Source: Sphingopyxis sp. 113P3 (GTDB lineage Bacteria; Pseudomonadota; Alphaproteobacteria; Sphingomonadales; Sphingomonadaceae). From it: a DNA stretch of 64,000 bases. Location of the stretch: the NCBI RefSeq assembly GCF_001278035.1, contig NZ_CP009452.1, positions 4,356,777-4,420,776 on the forward strand, read 5' to 3'. Both the position numbers and the translations under genes were made by a program. The first letter of the stretch is position 1; the number at the start of each line of letters is the position of its first letter. The notes under the pieces are model-generated. The model saw nothing but the letters and a program-made list of their open reading frames with translations, had not been told where the DNA came from and searched no databases. Shown one piece after another: positions 55,033 through 63,976 of this stretch.

Positions 55033-56160
55033 ATGCGCGCCGAAGCGCAGGATCAAATCGATACGATCAACGCCGCGCTGGCATTGCTGCGCCGATTCCT
55101 CGACTGGGACCGCGCCGTGCGCCGGCTCGACGAGCTCAATGCAAAGGTCGAGGACCCGACGCTGTGGGACAGCCCCAAGGCGGCGCAGGAGGTCATGCGC
55201 GAACGCCGCCGGCTCGATGAGGCGATCAATGCGACGCGCGCTATCGAGAAGGAGCGCGACGACACGGTCGAGTTGATCGAACTTGCCGAGATGGAGGGCG
55301 ACGAGGCGCTGATCGACGATGCTGTCGCCAGTCTCGCCGCGCTCGCGCAGCGCGCTGAACAGGACAAGGTCAAGGCGCTGCTTGCAGGCGAGGCGGACGG
55401 CAACGACTGCTATATCGAAATCCACGCAGGCGCCGGAGGCACCGAAAGCCAGGACTGGGCCGAAATGCTGCAGCGCATGTATATGCGCTGGGCCGAAAAG
55501 CGCGGGATGAAGGTCGAGCTCGTCGAATATCAGGCGGGCGAGCAGGCAGGCATCAAGTCGGCAACCATGCTGATAAAGGGCGAAAGCGCCTATGGCTATG
55601 CCAAGACCGAGAGCGGCGTGCACCGCCTTGTCCGAATCTCGCCCTACGACAGTTCGGCGCGCCGCCATACCAGCTTCTCGTCGGTTTGGGTCTATCCGGT
55701 GATCGACGACGATATCCAGATCGACATCAACGAGAGCGACCTCAAGATCGATACCTACCGCGCATCGGGCGCGGGCGGCCAGCACGTCAACACGACCGAC
55801 TCGGCCGTGCGCATCACCCACATTCCAACCGGCATTGTCGTTGCCAGCCAGAATGACCGTTCGCAGCACAAGAACCGCGCCACGGCCATGAACATGCTGA
55901 AGGCGCGGATGTACGAGGCCGAACTTCAAAAGCGCGAGGTCGAAGCGAGCGGCGAATATCAGGCGAAGACCGAGATAGGCTGGGGCCACCAGATCAGGTC
56001 CTACGTTCTCCAGCCCTATCAGCTGGTGAAGGATTTGCGCACCGGAGTGACCTCGACTGCTCCCGGCGACGTTCTTGATGGCGCGCTCGATCCCTTCATG
56101 GCAGCGGCGCTGTCGCAAAAGGTGACGGGCGAAAAGGTCGAGGTGGAGGACATCGACTGA
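55033..56160 (+). CDS. prfB: Peptide chain release factor 2, read without a frameshift
   Basis: 375 residues. RF2 recognises UGA and UAA. The GGQ motif is at 248-250 (SGAGGQHVN). The stop-codon tripeptide region reads SPY (203-205, in [15 protein letters not shown]), where E. coli RF2 has SPF; SPY also occurs in other alphaproteobacteria. The N-terminus LLRRFLDWD corresponds to the E. coli frameshift site, but here the code runs through in one frame with no in-frame UGA. SD AGGAG precedes the ATG. Its stop overlaps the next start (TGATG). Confidence 0.97.
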   Translation: MRAEAQDQIDTINAALALLRRFLDWDRAVRRLDELNAKVEDPTLWDSPKAAQEVMRERRRLDEAINATRAIEKERDDTVELIELAEMEGDEALIDDAVASLAALAQRAEQDKVKALLAGEADGNDCYIEIHAGAGGTESQDWAEMLQRMYMRWAEKRGMKVELVEYQAGEQAGIKSATMLIKGESAYGYAKTESGVHRLVRISPYDSSARRHTSFSSVWVYPVIDDDIQIDINESDLKIDTYRASGAGGQHVNTTDSAVRITHIPTGIVVASQNDRSQHKNRATAMNMLKARMYEAELQKREVEASGEYQAKTEIGWGHQIRSYVLQPYQLVKDLRTGVTSTAPGDVLDGALDPFMAAALSQKVTGEKVEVEDID

Positions 56161-56885
56161 TGCAGCGCCGCGCGGCCTTCCTCGCCGCACTGGCGCTTGC
56201 ACCGCTGGTCGGCGGCTGCGATGCGCCCTGGCAGGAGGATGGCGACCGCATCGAAACCGCGCGCGATTTCCCGCCCGCCGACCGCCCTGTCGCGCCGATC
56301 ACCTCGACCAAATGGTCCACCGAAGAGGCTCGCGATCGCGTCAACGAAGCCGATGACGTCATGGATTCGGCCGACGTCCGTCCCGGTATGACTGTCGCCG
56401 ATATCGGGGCCGGCGACGGCTATTACACGGTCCGCCTAGCGGGCCGGGTCGGAGCCGACGGTCGCGTGCTCGCGCAGGATATCCAGCCCGAGGTGATCGA
56501 ACGCCTCGCCGACCGCGTCGCTCGCGAGCGGCTCGACAATGTGTCGCTGAAGCTCGGTGCGGTCGACGATCCGCGGCTTCCTGCGAACAGCTTCGACCGC
56601 GTGTTCATGGTGCATATGTATCACGAGATCGGCGAACCTTACGCCTTTCTCTGGCGACTGCGTCCTGCCCTGCGTCAGGGAGGGCAGGTGATCGTTGTCG
56701 ACGGCGACCGCCCGATTGCGCAGCATGGGACACCCTTTCGCCTGCTTGTCTGCGAGTTTCAGGCGGTGGGCTACAAGTTGCTGTCTTATAACGACAAGCA
56801 GACCGCAGGGGGTTATCTCGCGCGCTTTGTGCCCACGGGCAAGCGCCCCGATCCTGCAGCGATCAGTGTCTGCAAGAATCCCTAA
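56160..56885 (+). CDS. SAM-dependent methyltransferase-fold lipoprotein
   Basis: 241 residues. A signal peptide ends in the lipobox LVGGC (Cys20). The mature protein has a class I methyltransferase fold: motif I VADIGAGDGYYTVRLAG (~79-95), then VLAQDIQPEVIERLA and FDRVFMVHMYHEI. A SAM enzyme behind a lipoprotein signal is odd, since SAM is cytoplasmic. Either the N-terminus is misread as a lipobox or the fold has another ligand. Similar lipoprotein methyltransferases are known from alphaproteobacteria but without function. It overlaps prfB by one base. Confidence 0.82.
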   Translation: MQRRAAFLAALALAPLVGGCDAPWQEDGDRIETARDFPPADRPVAPITSTKWSTEEARDRVNEADDVMDSADVRPGMTVADIGAGDGYYTVRLAGRVGADGRVLAQDIQPEVIERLADRVARERLDNVSLKLGAVDDPRLPANSFDRVFMVHMYHEIGEPYAFLWRLRPALRQGGQVIVVDGDRPIAQHGTPFRLLVCEFQAVGYKLLSYNDKQTAGGYLARFVPTGKRPDPAAISVCKNP

Positions 56886-57247
56886 TAGACGATAAGCCGG
56901 TCGTCCGGCCCGACGCCTGCCAGAAAGCCGACGAGCCCGCCGGCGCGTATGTGTGATCCCATGTCGCCCGCGCTAAGGCTAGCGAGCGCCATGCCCGACT
57001 GGCAGGCGATCAGGACGACATTCATCGCCGCGGCTTCGGCGATCATCTGCGCAAGGTCGGGCTGGCCCGCCGCGACGCGCGCCGCGTCACCCGCGAATCC
57101 GATCGGCGCGCGCAGCAACGCGACCGCCTCGCCCTGCATGAAGAGCCGCACCGGCTCCCCTAGCGCCGCTGCCGCCATCGCGGTTTCGAGTGCCGCATAG
57201 AGGCGCGATCCGTCCGCGCTCGCTACGATCAGGTTCAGCCCTGGCAT
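56882..57247 (-). CDS. DsrE-family protein
   Basis: 121 residues from the ATG at 57247, which overlaps the moeB end by 13 bp. The pattern NLIVASADGSRLYAALETAMAAAALGEPVRLFMQGEAVALL and VLIACQSGMALASLSAGDM fits DsrE/DsrF-like proteins, which move sulfur or bind small sulfur-carrier partners. The single Cys (in ACQSG) is at the position expected for the active cysteine. Its coupling to moeB (sulfur-carrier activation) supports the call. It is the last gene of the ubiE-ubiB-coaBC-dut-moeB series and converges on the methyltransferase gene, with 4 bp overlap. Confidence 0.8.
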   Translation of the reverse strand: MPGLNLIVASADGSRLYAALETAMAAAALGEPVRLFMQGEAVALLRAPIGFAGDAARVAAGQPDLAQMIAEAAAMNVVLIACQSGMALASLSAGDMGSHIRAGGLVGFLAGVGPDDRLIVY

Positions 57248-57984
57248 ATCGGGCACCCGGGGTCCGCAGGCACGGCGACTTCGCGCCACCGCCGCTCCAA
57301 CATGTCGATGATTGCGAGCCGGCCAATGAGCGGCCGGCCCCACCCGGTGAGGGCGCGTACTGCTTCCAGCGCCGCGGTGGCCCCAATCATCCCTGGCAGC
57401 GCACCCATTACGCCCGTCTCGGCGCAATTGATCCCCTCGCGATTCGGATCATTGCCGACCAGGCACGCGTAGCAGGGGCTATCTTGGCGCCAGCCCTCGT
57501 AAAGCGCGACTTGTCCCTCGAATGCGCCGATCGCGGCCGAGAGGAGGGGGATTTCGCGCGCGACCGCGGCGCGATTCACGGCAAGGCGGGTCGGAAAATT
57601 GTCGCAGCCGTCGAGGATCAGCTGGGCGCCTGCCAAGAGCGCTTCGGCATTGCCCGCGTCAAGCCGCTCCACGCGGGGGATGGCTTCGACATGCGGGTTG
57701 ATGCGCCGGGCCGCCCGCGCCGCAACCTCGGCCTTGGGCGCACCGATGTCGTCGTCGGCGAACAGCGGCTGGCGATGAAGGTTCGACAGTTCGACGGCAT
57801 CATGGTCGATGATCGTCAGCCGGCCAGTCCCTGCGGCAGCCAGATAGGCGATCGCCGGGCAGCCGATTCCGCCCGCGCCAATCACCGCGACATGCGCGGC
57901 CTTGAGCTTCGCCTGCCCCGCACCGCCGAATTGGGGCAGAATGATCTGGCGCGCGTAGCGGTCGAGTTCGGCGTCCGACAGCAA
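57235..57984 (-). CDS. moeB: MoeB/ThiF/HesA-family adenylyltransferase
   Basis: 249 residues from a TTG start. The ATP-binding fold has AHVAVIGAGGIGCPAIAYLAAAG and later DGCDNFPTRLAVN. Two CxxC pairs (CYAC in mid-protein, CPIC at the C-terminus) bind zinc, as in MoeB/ThiF. The enzyme adenylates the C-terminal glycine of a ubiquitin-like sulfur carrier (MoaD, ThiS) for molybdopterin or thiamine synthesis. It is 3 bp after dut and overlaps the DsrE gene. Which carrier it uses is not clear. Confidence 0.9.
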   Translation of the reverse strand: MLSDAELDRYARQIILPQFGGAGQAKLKAAHVAVIGAGGIGCPAIAYLAAAGTGRLTIIDHDAVELSNLHRQPLFADDDIGAPKAEVAARAARRINPHVEAIPRVERLDAGNAEALLAGAQLILDGCDNFPTRLAVNRAAVAREIPLLSAAIGAFEGQVALYEGWRQDSPCYACLVGNDPNREGINCAETGVMGALPGMIGATAALEAVRALTGWGRPLIGRLAIIDMLERRWREVAVPADPGCPICQG

Positions 57985-57987
57985 GGG

Positions 57988-58533
57988 TCAGGGCCGCCGC
58001 AGTTTCATCGCTGCCAGCGACCCGACGCCTTCCGGGGCGCTGTCCTCGACTTCGGCTGCGGCCGTGGCGACCCCCGTCGAGCCGAAACCGCCCGCGCCTC
58101 GCGCGGTGGCATCGAGCGCCGCGACCTCGGCGAAGGTCGCGCGCTGGACCGGGGCGGGCACCAGCTGGGCGATACGGTCACCGCGCCGGATCTCGAAATT
58201 ATCCTCGGACAGATTGGCGAGGATCACCTTCACCTCACCGCGATAGTCGCTGTCGATGGTTCCCGGCGTATTGAGACAGGTGATACCATGTTTGAGAGCG
58301 AGTCCCGAGCGCGGACGCACCTGGACCTCGTAGCCCGGGGGGATTGCCATCGCAAAGCCGGTCGCGACCGCGTGGCGCGTGCCGGGGCGAAGCGTCAGCG
58401 TCTCGGCTGCAACCACGTCCATCCCCGCCGCGCCTTCCGAGGCGTAGGCGGGCAGCGGCAGGCCGCCGCCATTTGGCAGGCGCTGGATCTGGATTTCAAT
58501 TGGAATCAACGGGTGAACGGAGGTCGAGCTCAT
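57988..58533 (-). CDS. dut: dUTP diphosphatase
   Basis: 181 residues. Trimeric dUTPase motifs in order: AGMDVVAAE (I), [11 protein letters not shown] (II), [17 protein letters not shown] (III), [12 protein letters not shown] (IV) and the C-terminal GAGGFGSTG (V). It converts dUTP to dUMP. It ends with a ~25-residue tail after motif V, longer than usual. Its start overlaps the end of coaBC by 38 bp; the two genes are commonly adjacent. Confidence 0.96.
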   Translation of the reverse strand: MSSTSVHPLIPIEIQIQRLPNGGGLPLPAYASEGAAGMDVVAAETLTLRPGTRHAVATGFAMAIPPGYEVQVRPRSGLALKHGITCLNTPGTIDSDYRGEVKVILANLSEDNFEIRRGDRIAQLVPAPVQRATFAEVAALDATARGAGGFGSTGVATAAAEVEDSAPEGVGSLAAMKLRRP

Positions 58534-59758
58534 CGGCGATCTTTTCCATCAATTTGCGGGCGACGGCCTGTTTGGGCAGTCGGTCCCAACTGTCGACACC
58601 GTCCTTGCTGACGATGTGAACGCGGTTGGTTTCGCCGCCCATCGGGTCGGCGGAGACATCGTTCGCGACAATCCAGTCGCATCCCTTCCTGGCGAGCTTT
58701 GCCTGGGCATGGTCGATCACGTCATGGGTTTCGGCGGCAAAGCCGATCAGCAGCGGCGGGCGCTTGGCGCTCTTGGCGAGTCCGGCGAGAATGTCAGGAT
58801 TTTCGGCGAGCGCCAGGGGGGGGACGTCTCCGCTGCCATCCTTTTTGATCTTCTGGGCACGTGTGTCGGCGGCGCGCCAGTCGGCAACCGCAGCGACCAT
58901 GATCGCGGCGTCGACGGGCAGCGCTGCCTCGACCTCTGCGGCCATTTGGATTGCGGTTTCCACGTCCACACGGACCACCCCGGGCGGGGTTGGTAGCGGC
59001 ACCGGTCCTGCAACGAGAAGCACCTCGGCACCCGCTTCGGCGGCGGCAGCGGCGATTGCAAAGCCCTGCTTCCCGCTCGACCGGTTGGCGATGTAGCGTA
59101 CCGGATCGATCGGCTCGTGCGTGGGGCCTGCAGTAACCAGGAGCCGGCGTCCATAGAGCGGGCGGTGGCTTGCAGGTGCGAAATCGGGCTGGCCGGACAG
59201 CGGAACCGCGCCCGCTGTGCGGGCGAGCGCTGCAGCAACCGCCTGCTTGATTGCCTCGGGTTCCGGCAGGCGGCCCGGGCCATATTCTCCGCACGCCATC
59301 TCACCCTCGTCGGGTTCGATCACGGTAACGCCGTCGCTGCGCAGCGTGGCGACGTTGCGCCGCGTCGCGGGGTGCAGCCACATACGCACATTCATCGCGG
59401 GTGCCGCGAGCACGGGCTTGTCGGTTGCGAGCAGGAGTGTCGTCGCGAGATCGTCGGCGATTCCGGCGGCCATCTTGGCGAGAAGGTCGGCGGTCGCGGG
59501 TGCAACGACCACCAGGTCGGCCTCGCGGGAGAGCTCGATATGCCCCATCTCGACCTCGTCCTTGAGGTCGAAAAGGTTGGTGTAGACCTTGTTTTCGCTG
59601 AGCGCCGCGAGCGTGAGAGGCGTGACGAACTGCTCGCCCGCGCGCGTCAAGACGCAGCGTACGGTCATTCCGGCCTTGCGGAGCAGGCGGACAAGCTCGA
59701 TGCTCTTGTAGGCGGCAATCCCGCCGCCAATGATGAGCAAAATGCGTTTGGCCGCCAT
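58496..59758 (-). CDS. coaBC: Bifunctional phosphopantothenoylcysteine decarboxylase / phosphopantothenate-cysteine ligase
   Basis: 420 residues. The N-terminal flavin decarboxylase domain (CoaC) has [23 protein letters not shown] and the PAMNVRMW active-site loop. The C-terminal ligase domain (CoaB) has [12 protein letters not shown] and KKDGSGDVP. Together they make 4'-phosphopantetheine for coenzyme A. The ATG at 59758 has GGGAG 7 nt upstream, and it lies 2 bp after the ccdB stop, so it is coupled to the toxin gene. A GTG at 59764 is a possible alternative. Confidence 0.95.
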   Translation of the reverse strand: MAAKRILLIIGGGIAAYKSIELVRLLRKAGMTVRCVLTRAGEQFVTPLTLAALSENKVYTNLFDLKDEVEMGHIELSREADLVVVAPATADLLAKMAAGIADDLATTLLLATDKPVLAAPAMNVRMWLHPATRRNVATLRSDGVTVIEPDEGEMACGEYGPGRLPEPEAIKQAVAAALARTAGAVPLSGQPDFAPASHRPLYGRRLLVTAGPTHEPIDPVRYIANRSSGKQGFAIAAAAAEAGAEVLLVAGPVPLPTPPGVVRVDVETAIQMAAEVEAALPVDAAIMVAAVADWRAADTRAQKIKKDGSGDVPPLALAENPDILAGLAKSAKRPPLLIGFAAETHDVIDHAQAKLARKGCDWIVANDVSADPMGGETNRVHIVSKDGVDSWDRLPKQAVARKLMEKIADELDLRSPVDSN

Positions 59759-59760
59759 CG

Positions 59761-60057
59761 TCACACTCCCGTCAGCAGCATGTCGACTGCGTTCAATATA
59801 TCATAGCGTCGGTCACCCAGCGACGCGACACGGACGCCCAAATCCCGTATGTCGACGGCCGACGCCAGCTGCGTCGCCATGATATGATGCTGTCCTTCGA
59901 TCTCGAAGAGGGGATGGAGGCGGGAAAGCTGTTGTGCCATCTGCGCGGGAACCAGCGGCACGACGAAGCGCGTGTCGAAATGTCCCAGCAAGTCGCTCTG
60001 GCAATCGAGCAAGAGCGCTCCTCCGTCGCGACTTCGGTGGACATCGAACTGCGCCAT
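59761..60057 (-). CDS. ccdB: CcdB-family toxin
   Basis: 98 residues, close to F-plasmid CcdB (101). MAQFDVHRS, LLLDCQSDLLGHFDTRFVVPL, MATQLASAV and the C-terminal RRYDILNAVDMLLTGV match CcdB, which poisons DNA gyrase. The last residues are LLTGV where F CcdB has FWGI, so the Trp-Gly-Ile end needed by the F protein for gyrase poisoning is altered and activity is uncertain. ATG 60057 overlaps the ccdA stop (TGATG). Confidence 0.88.
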   Translation of the reverse strand: MAQFDVHRSRDGGALLLDCQSDLLGHFDTRFVVPLVPAQMAQQLSRLHPLFEIEGQHHIMATQLASAVDIRDLGVRVASLGDRRYDILNAVDMLLTGV

Positions 60058-60302
60058 CAGAACAGCCGGTATTTCGCGAGTGGCAGCCCATGTTCGCGCG
60101 TGTAGGCGTTCCAGCTTTCGATGGCGGCGCGATTTTCTTCCTTCCACGCGACCTCGCGCGCCTTCTTGACCTCGGCGGCAAGGCCCGTCTGGCAAGCTTC
60201 GCTGACATTGATGCCGAGCCTTTTTGCCTCTTCGACCAATTCGGCGTTCAGTGAGACATTGGTCGGTTTCTTGGGGCCCTCGAATCGCGCCGGACGGTTC
60301 AT
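60057..60302 (-). CDS. ccdA: CcdA-family antitoxin
   Basis: 81 residues. The N-terminal ribbon-helix-helix DNA-binding part contains KKPTNVSLNAELVEEAKRLG, followed by a charged helix (EENRAAIESWNAYTREHGLPLAKYRLF) that ends like CcdA and would wrap the toxin. The ATG at 60302 has AAGGAG at 7-nt spacing; the ATG at 60308 sits too close to that SD. It likely binds the palindrome at 60315-60333 to autorepress. Confidence 0.88.
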   Translation of the reverse strand: MNRPARFEGPKKPTNVSLNAELVEEAKRLGINVSEACQTGLAAEVKKAREVAWKEENRAAIESWNAYTREHGLPLAKYRLF

Positions 60303-60314
60303 CGCCATTCTCCT

Positions 60315-60333
60315 TGCGCATGAGATATGCGCA
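60315..60333. promoter_or_regulatory. ccdAB operator candidate
   Basis: Perfect inverted repeat TGCGCAT-GAGAT-ATGCGCA, 7-bp arms, 13 bp ahead of the ccdA ATG. It overlaps the -10 of the candidate promoter, as expected for CcdA autorepression. Confidence 0.75.
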
Positions 60334-60350
60334 TTGGTCCCAGTCTTCAA
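60322..60350 (-). promoter_or_regulatory. Candidate ccdAB promoter
   Basis: On the minus strand, TTGAAG (60350-60345) and TATCTC (60327-60322) are spaced by 17 bp. The -35 lies over the ubiB stop codon and the -10 inside the palindrome. The hexamers match consensus moderately. Confidence 0.45.
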
Positions 60351-61900
60351 TCCAGCCAGTGGAGCATGCCGGCGCCCGCAGCCGCGCCGATCAGCGCGGT
60401 CAGCGCATAGCGCCACCACACGCGCTTTTCACCCGGCTCCCACATCAGCGGAATATCGGGGAGCGGCGGGGCCGGGGGGGCAGCGCCCGGACGGGGCAAT
60501 TGGGCGTCGAGACGGCGGATGATGTCGGGGATCAGCGCGAGCGTTTTGCCCTGCTCGCGAAGCCCATCAGCAAGCGCGGCCTCGGGTCCGAGCTCGTCGC
60601 GAATCCAGGCGCCGACGAATGGCCCCGATACGTCCCACATATTGATCGCGGGATTGAGCATCGTCGCGACCCCTTCGACCATCACCATCGTCTTCTGAAG
60701 CAAAAGCAGGTGCGGCTGAGTCTGCATATCGAAATCGCGTGTGATCGCGAAAAGGCCGTCAAGCATCTGCCCGACGCTGAGTTCGCTGACCGGCTTGCCG
60801 CGCATCGGTTCGCCGACCGCGCGAAGCGCCGTCGCGAACTCCTCGACGCTATGATATTCGGGCACATATTGCGCCTCGAAATGAATCTCGGCGACCCGGC
60901 GGTAATTGCCCGTGGTCAGCCCGTAGAGGATTTCGGCGAGCCAATAGCGCGCCTGCCGGTTGATTCGCCCCATGATGCCGAAGTCGACCGCAGCGATCGT
61001 CCCGTCGGCCTTCACGAACAAATTGCCCTGATGCATGTCGGCGTGGAAAAAGCCCTCGGCAATCGCCTGCCGCAGAAACGCGTGGACGAGATTCGCTGCG
61101 AGCGCCTCCATGTCATGCCCGGCGGCAAGGAGCTGATCGCGGTGCGAGATTTTGATGCCGTCGATCCAGTCGAGCGTCATCACGCGGCTGTTCGTTCGGT
61201 CCCAGTCGATCGCGGGGACTTCATAGGTCGGTACCCCCGTCATCGCGTCGGCGAGTTCGGACGCCGACGCCGCCTCGCGCCGCAGGTCGAGTTCGCGCAG
61301 CGTCCAGCGTCGGAAATTGGCGATCACCTGCCGCGGGCGGAGCCGGCTCGCCTCACCGCCGAGAGCCTCAAGATGGGCGGCCGCCCATTCGTAAGTTTCG
61401 ATGTCGCGGGCGAACTGCTTGTCGATGCCGGGGCGGCGCACCTTGACCGCGACCTTGCGCCCATCGGTCGTTACCGCGCGGTGGACCTGCGCGATCGAAG
61501 CCGATCCCACTGGTTCGGGGTCGAATTCGGCATAGAGGCTTTCGAGCGGCGCTTCGAAGGTCGCCTCGATTTCCTGCCGGATGCGGTCGAAGGCGACGGG
61601 GGGCAGCGCGTCCTGCAAGGTCAGAAGATTGCGCGCCGCCTCCTCCCCCACAAGGTCTGGGCGTGTCGCGAGCGTCTGCCCCAGCTTGACGGCTGCAGGA
61701 CCGATCGCCTGAAAGGCCGCGGCGTAATCGGGAATCCTTGGCTGAATGGTTCCCAGTCGTGCGATCCGGCACAGTCGCTTGACTCCCGGCGGGGTCTGCG
61801 GAGCCGTTTCGATGCCGCGCAACGCCCCGTGGCGCGCAAGAATACGGCCCCAGCGCAACAGGCGGACGATATGAGTGAGCGGCCGGGTCAAGCCTTCCAT
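60347..61900 (-). CDS. ubiB: UbiB-family atypical kinase/ATPase for ubiquinone synthesis
   Basis: 517 residues. The ABC1/ADCK/UbiB signature is AAVKLGQTLATRPDLVGEE (KxGQ motif) with SIAQVHRAVTTDGRKVAVKVRRPG and the active-site FHADMHQGNLFV / AAVDFGIMG. A C-terminal membrane helix pair (WWRYALTALIGAAAGAGMLHW) anchors it. UbiB is needed for aerobic ubiquinone synthesis and may extract lipid intermediates. Its ATG lies 13 bp inside ubiE. Confidence 0.94.
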   Translation of the reverse strand: MEGLTRPLTHIVRLLRWGRILARHGALRGIETAPQTPPGVKRLCRIARLGTIQPRIPDYAAAFQAIGPAAVKLGQTLATRPDLVGEEAARNLLTLQDALPPVAFDRIRQEIEATFEAPLESLYAEFDPEPVGSASIAQVHRAVTTDGRKVAVKVRRPGIDKQFARDIETYEWAAAHLEALGGEASRLRPRQVIANFRRWTLRELDLRREAASASELADAMTGVPTYEVPAIDWDRTNSRVMTLDWIDGIKISHRDQLLAAGHDMEALAANLVHAFLRQAIAEGFFHADMHQGNLFVKADGTIAAVDFGIMGRINRQARYWLAEILYGLTTGNYRRVAEIHFEAQYVPEYHSVEEFATALRAVGEPMRGKPVSELSVGQMLDGLFAITRDFDMQTQPHLLLLQKTMVMVEGVATMLNPAINMWDVSGPFVGAWIRDELGPEAALADGLREQGKTLALIPDIIRRLDAQLPRPGAAPPAPPLPDIPLMWEPGEKRVWWRYALTALIGAAAGAGMLHWLD

Positions 61901-62625
61901 CCGCTGTGAATGGCAACCAGGCCGCCCAGAATCGGTTCAACCTTCACCGCGCTGAACCCTGCCTTGCGGATCATCTGCGCAAAGGCCGGCATCGGCGGGA
62001 AACGGCGAATCGACTCGATCAGATAGCGATAACTGTCCTCGTCCTGCGCGATCAGCTTGCCGAGCTTGGGCACCAGATGGTGCGAATAGGCATCATAAAC
62101 CTGCGAAAAGCCCGGCCATTCATTGGTCGAAAACTCGAGGCAGAAGAAGCGTCCGCCATAGCGCAGCACGCGGTGCGCCTCGGCGAGTGCGGCCGGAATG
62201 TCGGTAACATTGCGGATACCGAAGGCGATTGTGTAGGCGTCGAAAAACTGATCGGGAAAGCTCAGCATCTCGGCGTTCTGCTCGGACCAGACGAGGCTTG
62301 TGATGCCGCGTTCAGCCGCGCGCTCCATTCCCACCCCCAGCATGTCGGGGTTGATGTCGGCGACGGTGATGCTCGCCCCTGATGGCTCCATGCGAAAGGC
62401 TATGTCGCCCGTGCCCCCTGCCATGTCGAGGATCGCCTCTCCTGCGCGCGGTTTCACCCGGCGCACAAAGCGATCCTTCCAAAGCCGGTGCAGGCCCCCC
62501 GACATCGCGTCGTTCATGATGTCATACTTGCGCGCGACGCGGCTGAACACTTCTCCGACCATCGCGGTCTTGGCGGTGGCGGGAACCTCTTCATAGCCGA
62601 AACTGACGGTATCGGGCGTAGCCAT
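61888..62625 (-). CDS. ubiE: Ubiquinone/menaquinone C-methyltransferase
   Basis: 245 residues. Motif I is ILDMAGGTGDIAFRM. Other UbiE patterns are DINPDMLGVGMERA, FDAYTIAFGIRNVTDI and RFFCLEFSTNEWPGF. It adds the methyl group to the quinone ring in ubiquinone synthesis. First gene of the series ubiE, ubiB, ccdAB, coaBC, dut, moeB, dsrE. It is divergent from mutM, with 96 bp between starts. Confidence 0.96.
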   Translation of the reverse strand: MATPDTVSFGYEEVPATAKTAMVGEVFSRVARKYDIMNDAMSGGLHRLWKDRFVRRVKPRAGEAILDMAGGTGDIAFRMEPSGASITVADINPDMLGVGMERAAERGITSLVWSEQNAEMLSFPDQFFDAYTIAFGIRNVTDIPAALAEAHRVLRYGGRFFCLEFSTNEWPGFSQVYDAYSHHLVPKLGKLIAQDEDSYRYLIESIRRFPPMPAFAQMIRKAGFSAVKVEPILGGLVAIHSGWKA

Positions 62626-62721
62626 GTGTCGCGCCTTTGCGAGGGGGGAGTGCGGAAGTGCTGCAGCGCCTTTAGCGGGGCCTTGCCGCCCGCGCAAATG
62701 GCGCGTAGCGCCGCAGACCTG

Positions 62722-63534
62722 ATGCCCGAACTCCCCGAAGTCGAAACCACCGTGCGCGGTCTGGCGCCCTTTCTTGAAGGGCAGCAACTTGTGGCTGTCA
62801 CAACCTTCCGTCCCGACCTTCGCCGGCCCTTTCCAGCCGATCTTGCGCAGCGTCTGACCGGCGCGACCGTGACGGCCCTGTCACGCCGCGCCAAATATGG
62901 CATCGTCTCGACCGATCGCGACGATCATATGATTTTTCACCTTGGCATGTCGGGGCGCTGGCGCACCGAGGGCGGCGCGGCGGGAAAGCATGATCACCTG
63001 CTGATCGAAACCGCGGGTGGCCATCGGCTCTTCCTGCATGACCCGCGCCGCTTCGGTTCGGTCGATCTCGTCACGGGTGATCCGCTGACGCGCTTCCCGG
63101 CCTTTATGACGCTCGGCCCCGAACCGCTCTCGGATGATTTCGACGCCCTCTATCTCGCGCGTGTGCTCGCCGGGCGCCGCGCGCCGATCAAGGCGATGCT
63201 GCTCGACCAGGCGGTCGTGGCCGGGCTCGGGAACATCTATGTATGCGAGGCGCTCAACATGGCGCGCATTTCGCCGCTGAAGCCCGCGGCCGACGTACCC
63301 AAGGCCAGGCTCGCGGCGCTCGCACCCGCGATCAAGGCGGTGCTGGCAGCCGCGATCGCGGCGGGAGGGTCGACCTTGCGCGATTTCCTCAGTCCCGAAG
63401 GCGACCTTGGCTATTTTGCGAAGGAGTGGCGCGTCTATGGGCGCGAAGGCGAGGCCTGCGAATGCGGGGGGACGATCGCGCGCATCGTCCAGGGCGGCCG
63501 CTCGACCTTCCATTGCCCCAAATGCCAGCGCTGA
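62722..63534 (+). CDS. mutM: Formamidopyrimidine-DNA glycosylase
   Basis: 270 residues. It removes 8-oxoguanine from DNA. The catalytic N-terminus is MPELPEVET (Pro1 after Met removal, Glu2). The helix-two-turn-helix has LGNIYVCEALNMARISP, and the C-terminal zinc finger has CECGGTIARIVQGGRSTFHCPKCQ (four cysteines). An upstream in-frame extension exists but precedes the essential N-terminal Pro and is ruled out. Confidence 0.97.
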   Translation: MPELPEVETTVRGLAPFLEGQQLVAVTTFRPDLRRPFPADLAQRLTGATVTALSRRAKYGIVSTDRDDHMIFHLGMSGRWRTEGGAAGKHDHLLIETAGGHRLFLHDPRRFGSVDLVTGDPLTRFPAFMTLGPEPLSDDFDALYLARVLAGRRAPIKAMLLDQAVVAGLGNIYVCEALNMARISPLKPAADVPKARLAALAPAIKAVLAAAIAAGGSTLRDFLSPEGDLGYFAKEWRVYGREGEACECGGTIARIVQGGRSTFHCPKCQR

Positions 63535-63549
63535 TCGGGCCGAAAAGCA

Positions 63550-63578
63550 TTGACCCGTCCCCGCTTCGTGGCTATGGG
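63550..63578 (+). promoter_or_regulatory. Candidate rpsT promoter
   Basis: TTGACC (63550-63555) and TATGGG (63573-63578), 17 bp apart, in the 178-bp gap ahead of rpsT. The -35 is good, the -10 fair. The segment between it and rpsT includes TCCGG-TCAT-CCGGA. Confidence 0.4.
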
Positions 63579-63712
63579 CGCACCCTTCGAGCAGGGTCCG
63601 GTCATCCGGAACCGGCCGCATCCGGACATTGATTCGCCGCCCGCGCGCGATTCGGCTGCTCCGCTTTCGGCTGTGCTCCGACCGTTGAACCGATTGGATT
63701 TTTGAGGAACTT

Positions 63713-63976
63713 ATGGCCAATACGCCGCAGGCAAAGAAGCGCATCCGTCGCAACACGGCGCGCACGATCGTCAACAAGAACCGCGTCTCGCGCATCCGCA
63801 CGCTGGTGAAGAAGGTCGAAGCCGCCGTCGCTGCCGGCGACAAGGACGCCGCCGCGGCGGCGTTGAAGGCGGCTCAGCCCGAGATGGCGCGTGGCGTCGC
63901 AAAGGGCGTGCTTCACAAGAACACCGTCGCACGCAAATATTCGCGCCTGACGAAGAGCGTCAACGCGATCGCCTGA
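63713..63976 (+). CDS. rpsT: 30S ribosomal protein S20
   Basis: 87 residues, the usual length. [30 protein letters not shown] at the N-terminus and the Ala-rich helical body with [15 protein letters not shown] are diagnostic. It binds 16S rRNA early in 30S assembly. SD GAGGAAC precedes the ATG. It often stands just before dnaA in alphaproteobacteria; dnaA would start beyond the window. Confidence 0.98.
   Translation: MANTPQAKKRIRRNTARTIVNKNRVSRIRTLVKKVEAAVAAGDKDAAAAALKAAQPEMARGVAKGVLHKNTVARKYSRLTKSVNAIA

Noticed and set aside
55033-55110. Programmed frameshift in prfB
   Set aside because: The region LLRRFLDWD is encoded in one frame with no in-frame stop, so no frameshift is required.
60224-61909. 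561-codon plus-strand frame opposite ubiB
   Set aside because: Antisense shadow; ubiB motifs are on the minus strand.
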